NCBI GenBank assembly: GCA_036245525.1
Contig: BTPG01000006.1
Coordinates: 96,790,585 to 96,854,584, forward strand
Direction of reading: 5' to 3'
DNA from: Semisulcospira habei
Lineage: Eukaryota > Mollusca > Gastropoda > Semisulcospiridae
Length of the DNA stretch: 64,000 nucleotides
Below are positions 59,272-64,000 of this stretch, piece by piece (the first letter of the stretch is position 1; each line of letters begins with the position of its first letter). The translations under genes and the position numbers were made by a program. The notes beneath the pieces are model-generated. The model was not told where the DNA came from. It searched no databases and saw only the letters and a list, made by a program, of their open reading frames with translations.

Positions 59272-60649
59272 CTATGCGCGCCTGGTCCTCGGCCGGTCCG
59301 GGTGCCCTTCCCCCCTCCCTGGCCGGAGGGGAGTGTCCTCTTTGTGGAACCTTGTTCCATTGGCTGTTTGTGTTGTTTGGGTTCTTCTGGGTGTTCTGGT
59401 GTGTGTGTTGGTGACGGTCTGCTCTCTGACTAGCGACTGAGTGTGTGTGTCGCTGTGTGGGGCGTTTGTAGTCGGTTGATTGTCGGGGGGTGGGTGGAGT
59501 GTGGGTTCGTCTCGGACCCTGACTCGCTCTTCCCTTTGGTGGGTCTCTTGGATGACTGGTTCTGCTTGATTATTGTTTAGTGGTCTGGCGTGTCTTCCTT
59601 CTTCGCCGTGGTGTTGAGTCCTGGGGGCCCGAGGCCAGCTTTCGTTGAGTGCCTGCGCGTAGGTTTTTACCCCCAGGCTGGCGACTCGGGTCGCTTTGTT
59701 GTGTGCTTTCTGTAGTTTGCACCCTCCGTATGTCGCGCTATGACCTTTGTCGCCGCAGTTTGCGCAGGTAAACTTTCTACGCTCCGTTATGGGGCACTCC
59801 GCGGTTCGGTGTTTATCCCCGCATTTGGCGCATTTGGTGTCCCTTTTGCATGCCTTTGTAGGGTGCCCATATCTCTGGCAGTTTCGGCACATCAGTGCCT
59901 TTCCTTTGTACCTGTCAATGTGTATTATTTCGCCACCTAGTTGATGGTTTTCGGGAGGGCCTCTCCTGGGAATTGCACCAGGATGGCTTGGCTGGCCTGC
60001 CCTTCTCTGTTGGTCAGGCGCTTTAGGATTCTGGCTTGGGGGTGAGTTTTCACCGGATTTCCGTCTCGATATATGGGATGTCGTCCTCGAGGGGAATTGG
60101 TTTAATGACCCCCAAGGCTTTGGTTGGTGGGCTGTCGGTTTTATTGTGGTTTGGTATCGAGCAGCTCACTTTGATTGGACCGATCAGGGTTTTGGTTATG
60201 GCGCTTTCTTGTATGTCTCGCGTTGCGCATGCCATTATAATTCTCTTGCCGTGGAAAATTCGGCGGGTATCGATCGGTGGCCCAAATGTGTCTGATAACA
60301 CCTCGTTCAGCTTCCGGATGCCCATGTTGTAGAGTTCTGGTGCGTTGTCTTGAGGTGTGATTAGGATAGGAAATGCAAAGAATTTCTTTACTCGTTTCGG
60401 TGGGAATCGCTTCTGTTGTCGGCGGGGTTTCACTTCCGTGAACGCTTGCTCGTCCTCTACCTCAGAGTCGGAGTCCTTACCCTCATTGTCATCTTCATTG
60501 GTATTTTCGTTTCCGTTTTGGTTGGTGTTTTTATTTTCGTTTGGTGGGTTTTTTTCCCTTTCCACATGGTTGCTGTTGTTCTCTTCAGTGCGCGCTCTAG
60601 CTGCGGCTGCGCGGGTCATCGGCTTATCAGCTGTTAATCGTATTACCAT
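59272..60649 (-). pseudogene. LINE ORF1 (gag-like, CCHC zinc knuckles)
   Basis: ATG at 60649 (MVIRLTADKPMTRAAAARAR) opens an acidic and basic N-terminal region, then an RRM-like core (FPILITPQDNAPELYNMGIR). A frameshift near 60040 leads to three knuckles: CRNCQRYGHPTKAC, CAKCGDKHRTAEC and CANCGDKGHSATYGGC. A P/T/R-rich tail follows. It would bind element RNA in the ribonucleoprotein. Inactive because of the frameshift. Confidence 0.8.
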
Positions 60650-60754
60650 AGTTACTTACGGCTAAAAAAGCAAGCAAGGTTTGTAAATCCAACCGTATTT
60701 CTTCTTCTTCTTCGGATTCTTTTTGTGGGAATATTCTGCCCAGATTAAAGTGGT

Positions 60755-61050
60755 CCACCATGCACTTCTTGGCTCATGTGCGATAGCAAAAGTAAATCTA
60801 TGAAATGGGCCAGTGGTCGTCTGTCCGTCGTAAACTTTAACGATCGTATTTTCAATTCAAGACACAGACTTCAAACTTGGTCCAGGCCAGACCTTTCTAA
60901 ACGTACCAATTTTAGTGACCTCACTCAAAGGTAATGGGTCAAAGGGGATCAGGAAATACGTCAAAACTAGCAATATTTTGACAAAAGACCTTTTTATTCT
61001 CAAATACTACTCACAACCCGAAGCCCAAACTTAGTACAACGGAACCTGAT
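60755..61050 (-). repeat. array repeat in reverse orientation
   Basis: GGCTCATGTGCGATAGCAAA, GTGGTCGTCTGTCCGTCG and GACCTTTCTAAACGTACC are the complement of the right-end module, followed by one to two diverged units (ACCTGATGGTAAGACTAAAT, CAGAAAGGTCAAGG). Confidence 0.78.
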
Positions 61051-61541
61051 GGTAAGACTAAATTGGATGACACGTCAGAAAGGTCAAGGTAAAAGAGATC
61101 AAGAAATAGGTATGTCAATAGGAATGTGGATTCATATAAAAATGTTTCCAACAAATTCTGAATAAAGTGGTTTTCAGACTGACTTTCTGTCGTCTCAAAT
61201 TTCGTGCAAATTTTAAAAACAGTCATATAGTTCAAGGAGGGCCTAAATAGGAGTTAGTTACGGTAGGGATTAGTCAATGAACATCCATAAGTAACATAAG
61301 CCATTGCATGCTGCTGACATGACTTGTGTGTAACATGTTGTGTTCGTTGTTCCCCCAAATGTTCATGTTGATCAGCCTCATATAAAATAGTCAACATTCC
61401 AGCCGAGGTATTTTAGCAAAGCAAAACGCATTCTGTCATAACAGATACTTTTCCTTTGTCTCTATCAAACTTCTTTTTCCAGTATGTATCTTTATTTGAC
61501 ATTTTAATGGAATTTCAACTAGTTTATTAACAGTATTTTAC
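61051..61541. other. stretch without recognised feature
   Basis: Unremarkable AT-rich sequence between an array fragment and a SINE. Confidence 0.4.
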
Positions 61542-61857
61542 GGGGCGGTCCGTGGCGCAGCGGTTAAGGCGCCTGCCACCGTCGGGGGTTCTTTCTCCGG
61601 GTACTCCGGTTCTTCCACCCCCCCCCCCACCCACCCCCTCACCCCCCACACTTTGGTACCGGTTTCAGGCCACTTTACAAATTTCAAATACAAGCGATCA
61701 AAAATCTCTGTAACTTCAGTAGCTGAACTGGCCCTTTGTCTGTCTTGTACTGTGTTTGTAATGGCGTAAATCTGTGTCTGTTACGTGAGTGTGCGTGTTG
61801 GGTTTCAGTTTGCAGCGCTTCGCCCAAAAATTGAGAAAAAGCCCCTATATAATAACG

Positions 61858-61909
<52 letters not shown>
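61542..61909 (+). mobile_element. tRNA-derived SINE with (ATT)n tail
   Basis: Head GGGGCGGTCCGTGGCGCAGC and GGTTAAGGCGCCTGCC gives a clear A box (TGGCGCAGCGG); the B-box region is degraded and followed by a poly-C expansion (61617-61650). The body ends ...GCCCAAAAATTGAGAAAAAG, with an (ATT)n tail at 61859-61908. No target duplication visible. Confidence 0.75.
61859..61908. repeat. (ATT)n microsatellite tail
   Basis: About 16 ATT units forming the tail of the SINE. Confidence 0.9.
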
Positions 61910-61911
<2 letters not shown>

Positions 61912-62176
61912 TAAAATCAGACAGCTACATAATAAATAGGTGTACAAATTCAACGTAGGCTGGGCGGCAGGGATTTTTGCACAGTGTAGTCCCACATTCT
62001 TCACACCGTAGGCCATCTCGGTGCAACCGCGACCATTCCTGCTCATCGTAGTCCCAACATCACAGGCACCCTTTTCAGCTCGAAAGAGACAAAAATTCCC
62101 TAATTTAAACATAGAATACCACTTGTACAACCCGCAAGAATGTTGACAAGTGTATTTAGTGTATTATGAACGCTAT

Positions 62177-62460
62177 TTTGCAGCAGAATCTATCCCAACG
62201 AATCGGACACGTTATCGATCAAATTTTGCACACCAAAACCAAAAGGTCACCGATTTCTTCAAATTATGACAAATTCCCGCCAGCTTTCTAAATTCTGCAA
62301 ATAGCTGCAGGTGTGCCAATCTATTTGCAGCTAGCAGATGTTTGAAATGAACAACATCGACTTATATTTTGTCAGATACAAGCATAAATTGCAGCCTAGT
62401 GGGTCTTTGGGGACGTAGTCCCGCCCCTCCACACCGTAGTCCTGTCTACATACCCTGGTC
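62177..62460. repeat. inverted repeat, right arm (partner 54345-54626)
   Basis: Reverse complement of the left arm with about 80-85 percent identity by eye. CGTAGTCC(C/T) recurs here (62416, 62438) and nearby (61988, 62047), and in the left arm as GGACTACG. Confidence 0.75.
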
Positions 62461-62886
62461 TCAGACAACTGCTTGGTTAGCGATGTCGCAGAAAGCGGGA
62501 CCACGCCCCCATGCCTTATTACAGCCATTAGCCTACAATCTTGCAAGGCTTCCGACTTAAATGTTTACAAGAGATGCAATCAGCCATAGAAACCCGTGCA
62601 GTACGCTTGTGATTCCAGTCCTAAGAGATCCAAGATCACAGACCAGCACACCTTATTTTGTTGTGTGATCCCATCGGAGATGCAGTAAACTGTCTCCATA
62701 TGGTGCTCTGACCGCTCCGAAACTGAAGTAGGTAAAAGGTTATCTGACCTATGCGGTCCGGCAACGACGACCTGAGGTTTCTTGCTCACTGGGAAGACAG
62801 ATTTTCAAACACTCTCGAGACGTGCCGCATACGGATACGCGGCATAAAACTGGGTCAGTATCCGAATGAAGCACTTCTCGTATATG

Positions 62887-62967
62887 TTAACTCCATTCGA
62901 GACGTGCGTTTCTGGATACGCGGCTTATGCGGCTTATCAGGAGGCGGCACGTCTCGAATGAGTTAAC
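62887..62967. repeat. small foldback, GTTAACTC...GAGTTAAC
   Basis: GTTAACTCCATTCGAGACGTG is mirrored by GGCACGTCTCGAATGAGTTAAC about 35 bases later. A further GAGACGTGCCGCATACG copy lies at 62816. The interior has GGATACGCGGC twice. MITE-like. Confidence 0.6.
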
Positions 62968-63530
62968 TCTTCGGCCGCCGGTAGAGGTTTTTCTAGCGAT
63001 GAATTCTGCAGGAATCATCGCGTCAAAACCGCTACCGACAGCCAAAGGGTTAAAAGTTGTCACGGCACCTGACAGAACGCGCTATCCACGCCTCCGCGTG
63101 GCTCAGCCGGTGCCGATTTTAACGATCTGCATAGAGATTGACGCGACAGAAGTTAGTCTCGGGTTGTGACTGTACACTGACTGGTTCTGGCACGGCCTCA
63201 GCCTTCTGTCTCACTGACAAAGACATCAGTCTTTTAGTTGTGGTGCCAGCGTCTTTTACGCTCGGAGGAGATCTTCTAAGCAGTGACTTTGACAGCGCAC
63301 CCCCAGTACCCGATTCACCAATGACATCGTGTATGGAGTGACAGCCAGAGAGTGTTACAACGTTAAACGGGCTACAGTCTCTTCTGCCTGGGACCAAACT
63401 GAGTCAGTTCTACAGATGCCAGCTTCTGCTTGCAACGGTGGAACAATGAAACGGTAAGAATGTACGGCACCGAAATGAATCAATGTAACCAGGTGACTGA
63501 ATCGGCAATAAATGCATGCGCACCGCATGC
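62968..63530. other. stretch with one short hairpin, otherwise no feature
   Basis: GCGATGAATTCTGCAGGAAT with its mirrored TCATCGC makes a compact hairpin at about 62995-63022. Nothing else recognised. Confidence 0.4.
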
Positions 63531-63532
63531 GC

Positions 63533-63616
63533 ATACACACACACGCGCACACACAAGTGCGCGCACAAGCACGCACGCAAACACACACGCGTACGCATAT
63601 AAACACACATATGCAC
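63533..63616. repeat. (CA)-rich microsatellite
   Basis: ACACAC-type repeats with GC interruptions (CACACACGCGCACACACAAG). Confidence 0.8.

Positions 63617-63620
<4 letters not shown>

Positions 63621-63695
<75 letters not shown>
63621..63695. repeat. (CT)n microsatellite 1
   Basis: Uninterrupted CT repeat. Open frames encoding SL or RE dipeptides across it are artefacts. Confidence 0.95.
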
Positions 63696-63698
<3 letters not shown>

Positions 63699-63754
63699 AA
63701 GAGAGGCGTTTCGCCTAAAACTTTATCCTGTCAATAAAACGTTTCATCATCATG

Positions 63755-63871
<117 letters not shown>

Positions 63872-64000
63872 GGCTTTCACACGCACACACACGCACGCCG
63901 CACTTAACGCACACACCATATTAGTTTGATCTTCGGTAGAGCTTGAACAATTTTGCCGAATATTGCCACAACAATGGACTGGTAACGACACCCAGCGTTT

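Larger units (their letters stand above)
55200..60700 (-). mobile_element. RNase H-bearing LINE (I/Nimb-like), degenerate
   Basis: Minus-strand order: gag with CCHC knuckles (60649-59272), then endonuclease, reverse transcriptase, RNase H and a terminal cysteine-bearing domain (59028-55245). Gag zinc knuckles plus a C-terminal RNase H place it in the I superfamily, where Nimb elements are common in molluscs (inference). Several frameshifts and one internal stop show it is inactive. Confidence 0.85.

Noticed and set aside
61542..61620. Functional tRNA gene on the plus strand
   Set aside because: Only the A-box half is intact; the B-box region is degraded and the unit ends with an (ATT)n tail, so it is a SINE head.

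Overview
The window is animal nuclear DNA, most likely from a lophotrochozoan and probably a mollusc. One conserved multi-exon animal gene is spread over about 42 kb. It is surrounded by decayed retrotransposons and DNA transposons, tRNA-derived SINEs whose 3' end carries a GACGTTAAAC-type motif, DIRS and RNase H-bearing LINEs, and long TA, CT and G tracts. There is no bacterial or organellar gene organisation. The species cannot be named from the sequence.

The only recognisable host gene is SRSF7 (9G8), a zinc-knuckle SR splicing factor, on the minus strand. Four coding exons (45257-45049, 24997-24797, 4140-4027, 3284-3209) join with conserved splice sites and consistent phase into a 199-residue protein. 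The initiator ATG sits 5 bases inside an acceptor-bounded exon, so at least one non-coding 5' exon lies to the right. Two introns of about 20 kb each hold most of what else is here.

Intron 2 (4.1-24.8 kb) holds transposon A (7084-11721) and transposon B (11840-15890), each with terminal inverted repeats (TIRs) and lying in the same kind of TA microsatellite. It also holds a (AATC)n-tailed SINE family with clear target-site duplications (TSDs), a candidate solo LTR, a TTAA-flanked element, a hAT-like element and a pogo-like element. Intron 1 (25-45 kb) holds a deep nest. A tandem repeat array is split by a DIRS retrotransposon (25332-39939). The DIRS is split by a SINE, the SINE by a 5'-truncated LINE, a TIR element (D) sits at the LINE tail, and a Kolobok-like element sits inside D. 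The array then continues, followed by a piggyBac-like element.

Upstream of SRSF7 (45.3-64 kb) are more copies of the array repeat, a second piggyBac-like element, a stretch with no recognised gene that may include the promoter, three tRNA-derived SINEs, a LINE 3' fragment, an RNase H-bearing LINE with CCHC gag on the minus strand (55.2-60.7 kb), a pair of inverted repeats at 54.35/62.46 kb, and CT/CA microsatellites.

A theme runs through the DNA transposons: A, B, C, the hAT-like element and both piggyBac-like elements keep only the first exon or exons of a transposase-type gene (basic, acidic or zinc-finger N-termini) and have lost the catalytic part. Several also carry their own short motif repeated many times, which looks like subterminal protein-binding sites.
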